Part shown: one piece after another, positions 26,082-34,043 of the stretch
How positions within the stretch are numbered: the first letter of the stretch is position 1
How the letters are laid out: each line of letters starts with the position of its first letter
Assembly: GCA_042408595.1 (NCBI GenBank)
Contig: JBHOQX010000100.1
Location: 170,330-234,329, forward strand
Direction: 5' to 3'
DNA: 64,000 nucleotides
Origin: JBHOQX01 sp042408595
GTDB taxonomy: Bacteria > Chloroflexota > Chloroflexia > Chloroflexales > Roseiflexaceae
Program-made: the position numbers and the translations under genes
The notes under the pieces: model-generated
Told to the model about the DNA's origin: nothing
The model's input: the letters and a program-made list of their open reading frames with translations, nothing else
Database searches by the model: none

Positions 26082-26690
26082 TCAATCACGCAGCTCCTCC
26101 GCCAGCCAGCGCTCGATCACCGCCCGCGCGGCGGCGGCGGCGCGGGCCCGGTGGCTGATCGCATTCTTGCGTTCCGGCGGCAGCTCGGCCAGCGTGCGGT
26201 CTTCATCGAGCACATAAAACAGCGGATCGTAGCCGAAGCCGCCCGTGCCGCGCGGAGCGGCCTCGATCACGCCATGCAGCGTCCCCTCGACCAGCTCGGT
26301 CGGGGCGCCGGGGCGGGCCAGCGCGATCACACACACGAAGCGCGCCAGCCGGGCGTGGAACGGCACGCCCTCCAGCCGCTTGAGCAGCAGCGCGTTGCGT
26401 TCGGCGTCGGTCGCGCCCGGCCCGGCGAAGCGCGCCGAATACACCCCCGGCGCGCCGCCGAGCGCCGCGACCTCCAGCCCCGAGTCGTCCGCCAGCGTCG
26501 GCAGGCCGCTGCGCGCCGCGTAGGCCTCGGCCTTGAGCCGGGCGTTCTCCGCGAAGGTCGCGCCGCTCTCCTCCACATCGTCGGTGATCCCGACCTCCGC
26601 CAGGCTGACCAGCTGCACCGGCAGCCCGCCGAAGATCGCGGCGTACTCGCGCAGTTTTCCGGGGTTGGTTGTGGCGATCAAGAGCTGCAT
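26082..26690 (-). CDS. rdgB: Non-canonical purine NTP pyrophosphatase, RdgB/HAM1 family
   Basis: A 202-aa enzyme that hydrolyses XTP, ITP and dITP to monophosphates, cleaning the nucleotide pool. N-terminal LLIATTNPGKLREYAAIFG (about 3-21), LADDSGLEVAALGGAPGVYSARFAG (about 66-90) with the metal-binding Asp pair, and FGYDPLFYV with KNAISHRA at the C-terminus are all hallmarks of the family. Length and motif order are complete. It sits between two repeat-rich gaps, transcribed alone. Confidence 0.92.
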   Translation of the reverse strand: MQLLIATTNPGKLREYAAIFGGLPVQLVSLAEVGITDDVEESGATFAENARLKAEAYAARSGLPTLADDSGLEVAALGGAPGVYSARFAGPGATDAERNALLLKRLEGVPFHARLARFVCVIALARPGAPTELVEGTLHGVIEAAPRGTGGFGYDPLFYVLDEDRTLAELPPERKNAISHRARAAAAARAVIERWLAEELRD

Positions 26691-26699
26691 CTGTTCGAA

Positions 26700-27053
26700 C
26701 CGTGAACAAAGGATGCGTGATGCATGATGAATGAAGAATGAACAATGAAGAATGAGGAATGATCAATGACACATTTTGTCAGCTTGTCAGCTTGTCATCT
26801 CGTCACGGTGGCACCCTGCCCCGCGCCGCGGCAAGCGCCGTGCCTCCGGCCGCAGGGTACACGCTCGCAGCGGCGCTGTCAAGCCCGTTGACGGCGTCCC
26901 CATCCTCCGGTAGAATGCCAGCGCGCCCGGCGTGGCCGCGGCGCTGTCGTTCCGAGGGGCGGTGTTGGGTTGGGCGCACGGGGCGCAGCATCTCTGACCA
27001 CCGACCCCCGCGCTGCACGCGCAGCGCGCATGTCGGCGTGAGGAACCGGTTGC
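26700..27053. repeat. Gap with composite intergenic repeat
   Basis: From about 26725 to 26768 tandem units of GAATGAA type (ATGAATGAAGAATGAACAAT) occur, then TTGTCAGC/TTGTCATC units to about 26810, the same module order as at 11470-11573. The rest (26810-27053) holds no gene I can support and only a weak Shine-Dalgarno (GTGAGGAACC) in front of the next start codon. Confidence 0.6.
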
Positions 27054-28016
27054 ATGGCTCGAACGATACCGGCGGATGGGGTCCGCGCGCGCGGCCTGGG
27101 CATGCTCGCCGAGCTGCTCCGGGCGATGCGTCCGAAGGACTGGCTGAAAAACGTCTTCGTCTTCGCCGCCATCGTCTTTTCCGAGGGGCGCCTCTGGCTG
27201 CAGCCGGCCTACCTGCTGCGAGTCTGCGGCGCGTTTCTGCTCTTCTGCATGGTCGCCAGCGCGATCTACCTGATCAACGACCTGGTCGATATCGAAAAAG
27301 ATCGAGCGCACCCGAAAAAGCGCTACCGCCCGCTGGCCGCCGGCCGCCTCAGCCCAAAGGTCGCCCTGGCGGCGGCGGTCGCGCTGCTGACGGTCGCGCT
27401 GCCGGCCGGCTTCCTGCTCGATTACACGCCTGGTGGTAGCCTTTGGGAGAACCTCAACTTCGGCCTGGCGCTGGTGACCTACCTGCTGGTGCAGGGCGTG
27501 CTCTACTCCTACTACCTCAAGCACCTGGTGATCATCGACATCTTCACCATCGCCTTCGGCTTCGTCATCCGGGCGGTCGCCGGCGGCTGGGTGATCGATG
27601 TGCCGATCACCCCCTGGCTGCTGATCTGCATGGGCTTGCTGGCGCTGTTTCTCGGCCTGGCGAAGCGCCGCGCCGAGCTGGTGTTGCTGCAAGACGGCGC
27701 CGGCGAGCACCGCCGTATCCTGGACGAGTACTCACTGCCGCTGCTCGACCAGATGATGTCGATCGTCACGGCGGCGACGATCATCGCCTACACCTTGTTC
27801 ACCTCGACTGCGCCGACGCTGCCCCTCAAGCCGTTCCCAGTGATGATGATCACCGTGCCGTTCGTCGTCTACACGATCTTCCGCTACCTGTACCTGATCT
27901 ACAAACGCGGCGGCGGCGGCAACCCGGCCGACCTAGTGCTGAAGGACCCGCCGCTGCTGGTGGCAGTCATCCTGTGGGGCCTGACCGCGCTGCTGGTGCT
28001 GGCCACGGCACACTGA
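27054..28016 (+). CDS. UbiA-family decaprenyl-phosphate phosphoribosyltransferase-like prenyltransferase
   Basis: A 320-aa polytopic membrane protein with about 8-9 hydrophobic segments. The first aspartate motif is YLINDLVDIEKDRAHPKKRYRP (about 75-96), the NDxxDxxxDxxHPxKRxRP form typical of the branch containing 5-phosphoribosyl-1-diphosphate:decaprenyl-phosphate transferases rather than quinone- or chlorophyll-type UbiA enzymes. A second polar loop (KRRAELVLLQDGAGEHRRILDEY) matches that family. It would attach phosphoribose to a polyprenyl phosphate for cell-envelope glycans. It is followed by an isopentenyl phosphate kinase in the same direction, suggesting an isoprenoid link. Confidence 0.75.
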   Translation: MARTIPADGVRARGLGMLAELLRAMRPKDWLKNVFVFAAIVFSEGRLWLQPAYLLRVCGAFLLFCMVASAIYLINDLVDIEKDRAHPKKRYRPLAAGRLSPKVALAAAVALLTVALPAGFLLDYTPGGSLWENLNFGLALVTYLLVQGVLYSYYLKHLVIIDIFTIAFGFVIRAVAGGWVIDVPITPWLLICMGLLALFLGLAKRRAELVLLQDGAGEHRRILDEYSLPLLDQMMSIVTAATIIAYTLFTSTAPTLPLKPFPVMMITVPFVVYTIFRYLYLIYKRGGGGNPADLVLKDPPLLVAVILWGLTALLVLATAH

Positions 28017-28029
28017 TCAGATCGTAGAT

Positions 28030-28105
28030 GCCCCAAACGCCTGAGCGTCTGACCCCTCTGAGCGTCTGACCGTCTGACCCTCTGATCTCTGACCATCTGC
28101 CCGTC
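28030..28105. repeat. Tandem CGTCTGACC-type repeat between two genes
   Basis: About eight degenerate units of 8-10 nt resembling GCGTCTGACC / CCTCTGA / CCGTCTG fill the 92-bp gap between the prenyltransferase and the kinase gene. The unit differs in sequence from the GTGTCACC and GAATGAA modules but has the same length scale and gene-edge location. Confidence 0.6.
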
Positions 28106-28108
28106 TGC

Positions 28109-28930
28109 ATGCTCACCTTCATCAAATTCGGCGGATCGGTGATCACCGACAAGACGACCCCCGAGACGCCCGACCTGCCAACCATCCGCCGGCTGGCCGC
28201 CGAGGTGCGGCAGGCGCTCGACGACGCGCGGGCCGCCGGCGCGCCGCTGCGCCTGGTGATCGGGCACGGCAGCGGCTCTTACGGCCATAGCTACGCCCGG
28301 CGCTACGGCGTACACCTCGGCCTCCCGCCCGGCGGCGACTGGATGGGCTTCGCACTCACCGCAGCGGCAGCGCTCCGGCTCAACCGGATCGTTGTGGACG
28401 AACTGCTGGCGGCGGGGGTGCCGGCGCTCGCACTCCAGCCCTCGGCGACGCTGCGGGCCACGGGCGGCGCGCTCGCCGCGTGGGACACCAGCCTGATCCC
28501 CGTGGCGCTGGATCACGGCCTCGTCCCGGTGGTCCACGGCGATGTAGCGTTCGACGGGGTGCAGGGCTCCGCGATCATCTCGACCGAGCAGCTCCTCGTG
28601 GCGCTCGCCGCCGACCCGGCGCTCCGCCCGGATCGGATCGTCCTGGTCGGCGAGGCGGGCGTCTTCACCGCCGACCCGCACCGCGTACCGGATGCTGCGC
28701 GCATCCCGCGGATCGGCCCGGAGAACATCGCTGCCGTGCTCGCCGGCGCGGGCGCATCGCACGGCATGGATGTGACCGGCGGCATGCGCAGCAAGGTCGA
28801 GCTGATGTGGCGGCTCGTCACCGCCCACCCGGCGCTGACGGTGCACCTGATCGGGCCGGCGCCGGGGCTACTCCGCCTGGCGCTCCTCGGGCAGGCTGCC
28901 GGCGAAGGCACGCTGATCGCCGCCGCCTGA
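28109..28930 (+). CDS. Isopentenyl phosphate kinase
   Basis: A 273-aa amino-acid-kinase-fold enzyme that phosphorylates isopentenyl phosphate to isopentenyl diphosphate. FIKFGGSVITDK opens the fold (residues 4-15), followed by LVIGHGSGSYGHSYARRYGVH with His60, equivalent to the catalytic His of archaeal enzymes that distinguishes isopentenyl phosphate kinase from other family members. VPVVHGDVAFDGVQGSAIIST (about 135-155) and GVFTADPHRVPDAARI are also family features. Known in Roseiflexus as part of an alternative mevalonate pathway that decarboxylates phosphomevalonate. Supplies C5 units for carotenoids, bacteriochlorophyll tails and quinones. Confidence 0.87.
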   Translation: MLTFIKFGGSVITDKTTPETPDLPTIRRLAAEVRQALDDARAAGAPLRLVIGHGSGSYGHSYARRYGVHLGLPPGGDWMGFALTAAAALRLNRIVVDELLAAGVPALALQPSATLRATGGALAAWDTSLIPVALDHGLVPVVHGDVAFDGVQGSAIISTEQLLVALAADPALRPDRIVLVGEAGVFTADPHRVPDAARIPRIGPENIAAVLAGAGASHGMDVTGGMRSKVELMWRLVTAHPALTVHLIGPAPGLLRLALLGQAAGEGTLIAAA

Positions 28931-29034
28931 CGCAAGCTCGTATCCAAACCGCAACATATCCGCTCGTTCCACGGCTGCGCCCCGGCGATAGAATAGGGGC
29001 GTGTCTCGGCTGCTGCGCCAGCGAGGAGAAGACC

Positions 29035-29874
29035 ATGCCCGTTATTCCGCCCGAGTGGCAATCATTCGAACTGCTGCAAGCCACGATCGATACCTTTCCC
29101 GACCCGATCTTTGTCAAGGACCGCGAGCACCGCTGGATCGCCTGCAACCAGGCATTCTGCCGGCTGGTCGGCCAGCCCTACGACAAAATGATCGGCTACG
29201 GCGACCTGGACTACTTCCCGCCCGAGCAGGCCAAGGTCTTCTTGGATGGGGACAACCAGGTCATGGCCGAGGGCGGCGTGCTCGAAGCCGAAGAGCAGAT
29301 GACCAGCACAGCCGGGGAGGTGCGCACAATCTGGACGCGCAAGTTTCCGTTGCGCAACCGTCAGGGCGAGCTCCTCGGCGTCTGCGGCATCATCACCGAC
29401 ATCACTGCGATCAAGGCGCGGCAGGCGCAGATCGAGCAACTGGAGCAGGCCATCCAGGACAAAGCGGCGATCATCGAGGCGCAGGCCGCGTTGCTCGATC
29501 AGCTCTCGGTGCCGGTGATCCAGGTGTGGGATGGCATCCTGCTGCTGCCGCTGATCGGTGTGATCGACAGCCGGCGGGCCGGGCGCATCCTCGAGAACCT
29601 GCTGGAGGCGATCGGGCGGCACGCGGCGCAGGTGGTGATCGTGGACATCACCGGGGTGCCGGTGGTGGATACCTCGGTCGCCAGCTACCTGGTGCGCTCG
29701 GTGCAGGCCGCGCAGCTCCTCGGCTGCCGCAGCGTGCTGGTGGGCATTAGCGCGGAGATCGCGCAGACGCTGGTCGGACTGGGGGTGAACTTCAGCCAGA
29801 TCGCCACGCGGGCCACGCTGCAGAACGGGCTGGAGTACGCGCTGGAATACTTGCAGATCCACCTGGGCGCATAA
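29035..29874 (+). CDS. PAS-STAS regulatory protein (RsbR-like)
   Basis: A 279-aa cytoplasmic protein; start at 29035 preceded by GCGAGGAGAAG. Residues about 10-125 are a PAS domain (FPDPIFVKDREHRWIACNQA, GYGDLDYFP, RKFPLRNRQGELLGVCGIITDIT). A coiled coil (about 125-155) leads into a STAS domain with VVIVDITGVPVVDTSVASYL and GCRSVLVGISAEIAQTLVGLG, close to the RsbR/RsbS group, including the DTS phosphorylation region. Such proteins form stressosomes that sense signals and control sigma-factor or second-messenger pathways. No RsbS/RsbT partner is adjacent. A classic terminator follows. Confidence 0.82.
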   Translation: MPVIPPEWQSFELLQATIDTFPDPIFVKDREHRWIACNQAFCRLVGQPYDKMIGYGDLDYFPPEQAKVFLDGDNQVMAEGGVLEAEEQMTSTAGEVRTIWTRKFPLRNRQGELLGVCGIITDITAIKARQAQIEQLEQAIQDKAAIIEAQAALLDQLSVPVIQVWDGILLLPLIGVIDSRRAGRILENLLEAIGRHAAQVVIVDITGVPVVDTSVASYLVRSVQAAQLLGCRSVLVGISAEIAQTLVGLGVNFSQIATRATLQNGLEYALEYLQIHLGA

Positions 29875-29919
29875 GGCTATAGCTTGGGGGCACATCGCGC
29901 CCGCCCGGCAAAGGGCGGC

Positions 29920-29951
29920 GGGGGAGGACGGATGACCGTTCTCCCCCTTTT
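29920..29951 (+). terminator. Rho-independent terminator after the PAS-STAS gene
   Basis: A 12-bp stem, GGGGGAGGACGG with CCGTTCTCCCCC (one G-U pair), an ATGA tetraloop and a TTTT tail at 29948-29951. It lies 45 nt after the stop codon at 29874. The remaining sequence to 30433 shows no gene I can support. Confidence 0.8.
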
Positions 29952-30433
29952 GCGTTGGCCCCCGCCCCGATCCAGGCGCCATCGCCGCGCAGCCGCCGCC
30001 GAAGCGCGCTTCCGGCGGATGGTAGCGCTCGGGGGCGCGGCGGTGTGGGGCGTGCACGCGCGATCATCGGGTTGACGGACGGGCAGCGACACGCTAGAGT
30101 GTGGCCGGACATCGCGGGGCGCGTGGCTCGCATCGGCAAGCCGGTAGTGGTCAACGGCCGAACGGTATGTGCAATGTCACCACCGCTTCAACGGCATGAG
30201 GACAGGCACAGCGCTCCACCGCCCGGGCGTTCACCATTCGGCATCTAGCCACTGCCCCAGCTCGATCCGTCATGCCGTCCAAAACCGTGTTGCAGCCGAC
30301 GACACATAGCGGCGAGCGAGATCGATGCGATTTTGAAATCTAGATTGAGGCGATGCCGTCTCGATCTCTCGGTGCGCCGCAGGTGAAGCACAGGCCGTTA
30401 GGATGCTTCATCAAGTATACGGGGTTGTAGGGC
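29952..30433. other. Gap without a supported gene
   Basis: About 480 bp between the terminator and the GNAT gene. Several short open frames exist but none has a Shine-Dalgarno plus plausible protein sequence. G+C content falls toward 30300-30400, continuing into the atypical region downstream. Confidence 0.5.
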
Positions 30434-30955
30434 GTGATCGTCGTAGCAACTGAACGGCTTCTCCTTCGATGCTTTCACGTCTTCGACAGTGAAGCCATGA
30501 GCCGTATTTTCGGTGATGCCGAAGTCATGCGTTACGGGCCGGGGGCCCAAACCGGACAATGGGTGCGCGATTGGGTGCGTGGTTGTCTTGAAACCTATCA
30601 GAAATTGGGATTTGGCCCGTGGGCGGTCGTGGAAAGAAGCAGTCGGGTGGTGATCGGGTACTGCGGCCTGTTCCATTTCCCGGACGTCGCCGGGCGGCCC
30701 GAGATCGAGGTCGGTTATCGCCTGGCCCGGTCCTTCTGGGGCCACGGCTATGCGACGGAGGCGGTTGTGGCGGTGCGTGATTATTCGTTCGGTGTTTTGT
30801 GTCTGCCGCGTCTGATCGCCCTTATTGATCCGCAGAACGTGGCCTCAATCCGAGTAGCGGAGAAGTCTGGGCTACACTACGAGCGCGAGGTGATGCTAGA
30901 AGGCTACAGTCACCCCGACTATGTTTATTCGATTGCGAATCCGGCGGGCGGATAG
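30434..30955 (+). CDS. GNAT acetyltransferase, RimJ/RimL-like
   Basis: A 173-aa protein with a GTG start. ERLLLRCFHVFDSEAMSRIF at the N-terminus, IEVGYRLARSFWGHGYATEAV (about 95-115, the acetyl-CoA-binding RxxxGxG/A region) and RLIALIDPQNVASIRVAEKSGLHYERE are the usual blocks of RimJ/RimL-type N-acetyltransferases. The substrate could be a protein N-terminus, an amino acid or an antibiotic. Base and codon use is noticeably less G+C-rich than neighbours, as is the sequence on both sides, which suggests recent acquisition. Confidence 0.8.
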   Translation: MIVVATERLLLRCFHVFDSEAMSRIFGDAEVMRYGPGAQTGQWVRDWVRGCLETYQKLGFGPWAVVERSSRVVIGYCGLFHFPDVAGRPEIEVGYRLARSFWGHGYATEAVVAVRDYSFGVLCLPRLIALIDPQNVASIRVAEKSGLHYEREVMLEGYSHPDYVYSIANPAGG

Positions 30956-31725
30956 CGAATGGTAGATTACGAGCGAAGGGATGAACGTCTTGGCTGTTCA
31001 GCATGTGCGTGTAAGGATGAGCATGTGGCTTCAGGCACACGCCGCGCAACAACAGCCTGCATCCGACCCAATTCAACGATACTGCTGATGAACAAAGGCT
31101 CTTCGGGCGTTGCCGTGGACGACAAACGTTTTACTGCCGCATCAGAAAGCCAAATTCCCTCGATACTTGGCGTTCGATTTGGGTCAGCAGCGGGAAGAAC
31201 TCTTTGGCACTTTCTGATGCTGAATAGTCAACAAGGGGCCCACGGCTGATCCTGGAGGCCCCATCCCTGTTGCTTGCATGACTACCGAGGCGCGCGAGGA
31301 CGCGCTGAAGGTCCTGAAAGGGACTTCCACGTGGGCGGTCTCTTCCTGCGTCGTTTTCATCGTAAGGTGGCTGCTGTGATCTTACTCGTGCTAGCTCTCG
31401 TGGAGCCAGCATCGCACTCGCCGACCGTGTTGGCGCAAATCTGGGCGGCAGCAACGACATCATTCTCGCTGTCATCGTTCTCTGGGCGGCTGTGCGAGCC
31501 GTCGAAGCTACGTTCAAATTGCATGGCAGGTTTGCCGATGCTCGTGCGAATGATCAGCCCGGCGCTGGCTTTTCGCTTCACCTGATGCGCTCAAGCGGGC
31601 CTCGCTCGCCATCCCCGGCACGTGAACCTCAGCCGGGCGGCGCCACTCCCGGCTGCCGCGCCGCGACCGGCGTTCTGCGCTCGTGGTCCTCACTATCCCC
31701 CGTCACGCCACCTGGACCGCTCCAC
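30956..31725. other. Lower-G+C region without a recognisable gene
   Basis: About 770 bp with base composition closer to even than the rest of the window. Short open frames occur on both strands (for example minus 31131-31517, 128 codons, ending KEFFPLLTQIERQVSREFGF; minus 31357-31581, 74 codons; plus 31274-31585), but they overlap each other in different frames and none has a family I recognise. Decayed mobile or foreign DNA is plausible, but no transposase motif or terminal repeat was found. Confidence 0.45.
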
Positions 31726-31743
31726 AGCGCTTGCAATATCGTG

Positions 31744-31764
31744 TATACTATGCACATCTGTGCA
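31744..31764 (+). promoter_or_regulatory. SorC promoter -10 and operator
   Basis: A -10 TATACT (31744-31749) is followed directly by the palindrome TGCACA-TC-TGTGCA (31751-31764). The identical 14-bp palindrome lies upstream of the PTS operon at 32887-32900. Placement over the transcription start suggests repression by the SorC-family product encoded just downstream. Confidence 0.65.
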
Positions 31765-31839
31765 GTGCCTCGAGACCCCAGGCACCCGGCGCGGGGGGCA
31801 TCCGCTGTGTGTCGCTATGTTGTGACGGTGTAGCACGCC

Positions 31840-32796
31840 ATGACCGATGATCGCGCTGAGTTTCTCGCCCGGATCGCGACGCTCTACTATTACGACGATC
31901 TGAGCCAGCAGGAGATCGCCGATCAGGTCGCCGTCTCGCGTTCCAATGTTTCCCGGCTGCTGAAGGAGGCGCGCAACGCCGGGATTGTGGAGATCACCAT
32001 CCGCCATCCGTTGCACCGCGAGGTGGCCCTCGAGCGGCGGCTGGCCGAGCAGTTCGGTCTGCGGGAGGTAGGTGTCTGCCAGACGGTCGTCAACGATCCG
32101 CAGGCGACGCTGGACCGGGTCGCTCGCCTGGCCGCGCGCCTGCTCGACAGCTACCTGCAGCACGCGCGGGTGCTCGGCATCTCCTGGGGAACGACGGTGC
32201 ACGCCATCGCCCATACCTTCCGCCCGGCTCGCCATTACGATGTCGAAGTCGTCCAGATGATGGGCGGCGTGGGCGCGGCCGAGCCGGCCATCGATGGCCC
32301 GGCGCTGGCGCAGCGGCTGGCGCGCGGCCTCACGGGGCGGCACCGCTACCTCCACGCCCCGCTGATCGTCGATACGCCGGAGATCGCGCAGGCGCTGCTG
32401 GCACAGCGCAACATCGCAGAAACGTTGCAACTCGCGGCCAACGCCGATGTGGCGCTGGTCGGCATCGGCACGCTCGAGCCCGACGTCTCCAGCCTGCTGC
32501 GCGCCGGCTACCTGACGCCGGAGGAGTTCGACCGGATTCGGGCGGCCGGCGCGGTCGGCGATATCTGCGGGCGTCATTTCGACATCCACGGGCAGCCGGT
32601 CGCCGCCGAGATCGATGCCCGCCTGATCAGCATCACCCACGCCGCGATCGCCCGGCTGCCGCTGGTGATCGGGGCCGCCGCCTCCGCCATCAAGGCGCCG
32701 GCCATCCTCGGCGCCCTCCGCGGCAGGTACCTCGATGTCCTGGTGACCGACAGCGCCGCCGCAGAACGAATCCTCACCCTCGCTGCACATATGTGA
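31840..32796 (+). CDS. SorC/DeoR-family sugar-binding transcriptional regulator
   Basis: A 318-aa regulator. The N-terminal helix-turn-helix is LYYYDDLSQQEIADQVAVSRSNVSRLLKEARNAGIVEI (about 12-50). The sugar-phosphate-binding SorC domain follows with GISWGTTVHAIAHTF (about 110), VVQMMGGVGA, and near the end RLPLVIGAAASAIKAPAILGALRGRYLDVLVTDSAAAERIL, the typical C-terminal block. Family members are repressors or activators released by a phosphorylated sugar. It lies immediately upstream of the polyol PTS operon and shares a perfect operator with it, so it very likely controls both. Confidence 0.9.
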   Translation: MTDDRAEFLARIATLYYYDDLSQQEIADQVAVSRSNVSRLLKEARNAGIVEITIRHPLHREVALERRLAEQFGLREVGVCQTVVNDPQATLDRVARLAARLLDSYLQHARVLGISWGTTVHAIAHTFRPARHYDVEVVQMMGGVGAAEPAIDGPALAQRLARGLTGRHRYLHAPLIVDTPEIAQALLAQRNIAETLQLAANADVALVGIGTLEPDVSSLLRAGYLTPEEFDRIRAAGAVGDICGRHFDIHGQPVAAEIDARLISITHAAIARLPLVIGAAASAIKAPAILGALRGRYLDVLVTDSAAAERILTLAAHM

Positions 32797-32824
32797 GAGT
32801 TTTGCGCGAATGCGCGTAAAACCC

Positions 32825-32900
32825 TTGACAACAGCGCAACGGCTGCTATACTCACGCTCACAGGTTGGTAGCGAATGTGAATATCATGCACATCTGTGCA
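32825..32900 (+). promoter_or_regulatory. Promoter and SorC operator of the polyol PTS operon
   Basis: TTGACA (32825-32830), 16-bp spacer, TATACT (32847-32852). The operator TGCACATCTGTGCA is at 32887-32900, about 27 nt after the expected start of transcription, adjoining the Shine-Dalgarno AGGAGGGG of gutM. A weaker related sequence, GCACATATGTGAG, lies at 32784-32796 across the sorC stop. Between them an inverted GTTTTGCGCG/CGCGTAAAAC (32799-32822) may end the sorC transcript. Confidence 0.6.
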
Positions 32901-32912
32901 AGGAGGGGCATC

Positions 32913-33482
32913 GTGCTGTATGCCTTCCTGATCTTCGGGCTGCTCTGGCTGGCGCAGTTTGCCCTGGCATACCTGCAGATGCGGCGCTTCGCCCGCCGAT
33001 TGTCGGCGCTGCGGACGCTCGGCCGCTGCGCCGTCGGGCTCCACGGCGATCGCTGGCGCGGCCGCACCTACGCGATCGTCGCTGCCGACGGCGCCGGCGC
33101 GATTCGCGCCGTTGAAATTCTGGCCGGCTGGACGGTCTTCGCCCGCCCGAAGCCCCTCGCCACGCTCAACGGGACGAACCTGGGGGCGCTCGCCGCCCTG
33201 GACACGCCGCCGCCCGGGATAACGGCCCGGCAGTGGGGTGCGATCCGTCACGCGGCCTCGTTTCTCAACCAGCAGCCGCGGCGGCGCCAGGCGGGTTGCC
33301 TGCCCGCGCCTGACCACCGCATCTCTATCGGCTCCACTCCGAGCGGCGCATCCGCCCGCGGCCGCTCGGTGAGCAGACGATGCCCGTATCTGCCAAGGCG
33401 CAGAAAGGAGGCCAATGACGCCACAAACGGTCTATGTCGACACGCGGCTGCTCATACGCCACGCGTAGCGAAGGAGTCACCT
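32913..33482 (+). CDS. gutM: GutM-like glucitol operon protein, frame open into srlA
   Basis: GTG start at 32913 after AGGAGGGG. Residues 1-20 form a membrane helix (LYAFLIFGLLWLAQFALAYLQMRRF) and the next 100 residues (RTLGRCAVGLHGDRWRGRTY, AVEILAGWTVFARPKPL, LNGTNLGAL) match GutM, an accessory protein of glucitol operons. No stop codon occurs before 34043: the frame runs through about 70 residues of low-quality linker directly into SrlA. Either the two are one 376-aa fusion protein, or srlA is also started internally at 33483 (good Shine-Dalgarno), or a stop has been lost by an indel. Confidence 0.6.
33415..33468 (+). CDS. Possible 17-codon leader ORF before srlA
   Basis: ATG at 33415 is preceded by the very strong Shine-Dalgarno AAAGGAGG and encodes MTPQTVYVDTRLLIRHA before a TAG, ending 14 nt before the srlA start. 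It is in a different frame from gutM. It may be a translated leader that sets srlA expression, or a relic of the true gutM end. There is no homology to support it beyond the ribosome site. Confidence 0.3.
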   Translation: MTPQTVYVDTRLLIRHA

Positions 33483-34043
33483 ATGGATGCATTGGTCTGG
33501 CTCGCGACACATTTCATCGGCATGTTCGTCGAGGGCGGGAAGACCTTCGTCGGCCTGGTCACCGGGATCGTGCCGACGCTGATCGTCCTACTGACGGGCG
33601 TGAACGCGCTGATCGCGCTGATCGGCACGGAGCGGATCGACAAGGTCGGCCAATGGGCGGCACGGCCGGGCATCGCGTACTATCCGGTGCGCTACCTGCT
33701 GCTGCCGGTGCTGGCGGTCTTCTTCCTGACCAATCCGATGGCCTACACCATGGGCCGCTTCCTGCCAGAGCGCTTCAAGCCGGCCTTCTACGATTCGGCG
33801 GTCTCATTCGTCCACCCGCCCCTCGGCATCTTCCCACATGTCAACCCGGGCGAGCTGTTCGTCTGGGCCGGGATCGCCGCCGGCATCAGCGCACTCGGGC
33901 TGCCGCTGGCGCCGCTTGCCGTGCGCTATCTGCTTGTCGGACTGGTGGTGATCTTCATCCGCGGGCTGGTCACTCAGTGGATCACGGCGATCATGCTGGC
34001 GCGCCGAGCGGCGGCGCAGACAACGGCGGAGGTGGCGGCATGA
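33483..34043 (+). CDS. srlA: PTS glucitol/sorbitol-type membrane component IIC (SrlA)
   Basis: A 186-aa membrane protein; the ATG at 33483 follows GAAGGAG. About 4-5 hydrophobic segments. FVEGGKTFVGLVTGIVPTLIVLLTGVNALIALIG and FLTNPMAYTMGRFLPERFKPAFYDSAVSFVHPPLGIFPHVNPGELFVW are characteristic of the glucitol family EIIC2/SrlA subunit. Together with the products at 34040 and 34654 it would form the permease. Its stop overlaps the next start (ATGA at 34040-34043). Confidence 0.88.
   Translation: MDALVWLATHFIGMFVEGGKTFVGLVTGIVPTLIVLLTGVNALIALIGTERIDKVGQWAARPGIAYYPVRYLLLPVLAVFFLTNPMAYTMGRFLPERFKPAFYDSAVSFVHPPLGIFPHVNPGELFVWAGIAAGISALGLPLAPLAVRYLLVGLVVIFIRGLVTQWITAIMLARRAAAQTTAEVAA

Noticed and set aside
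28480..29034. Upstream in-frame extension of the PAS-STAS gene
   Set aside because: It is the alternate frame of the isopentenyl phosphate kinase gene (Arg/Pro-rich); the real start at 29035 has a good ribosome site.
31131..31517. 128-codon minus-strand ORF as a gene
   Set aside because: No Shine-Dalgarno of note, overlaps other ORFs in different frames, and shows no recognisable domain; kept only as part of an unassigned region.
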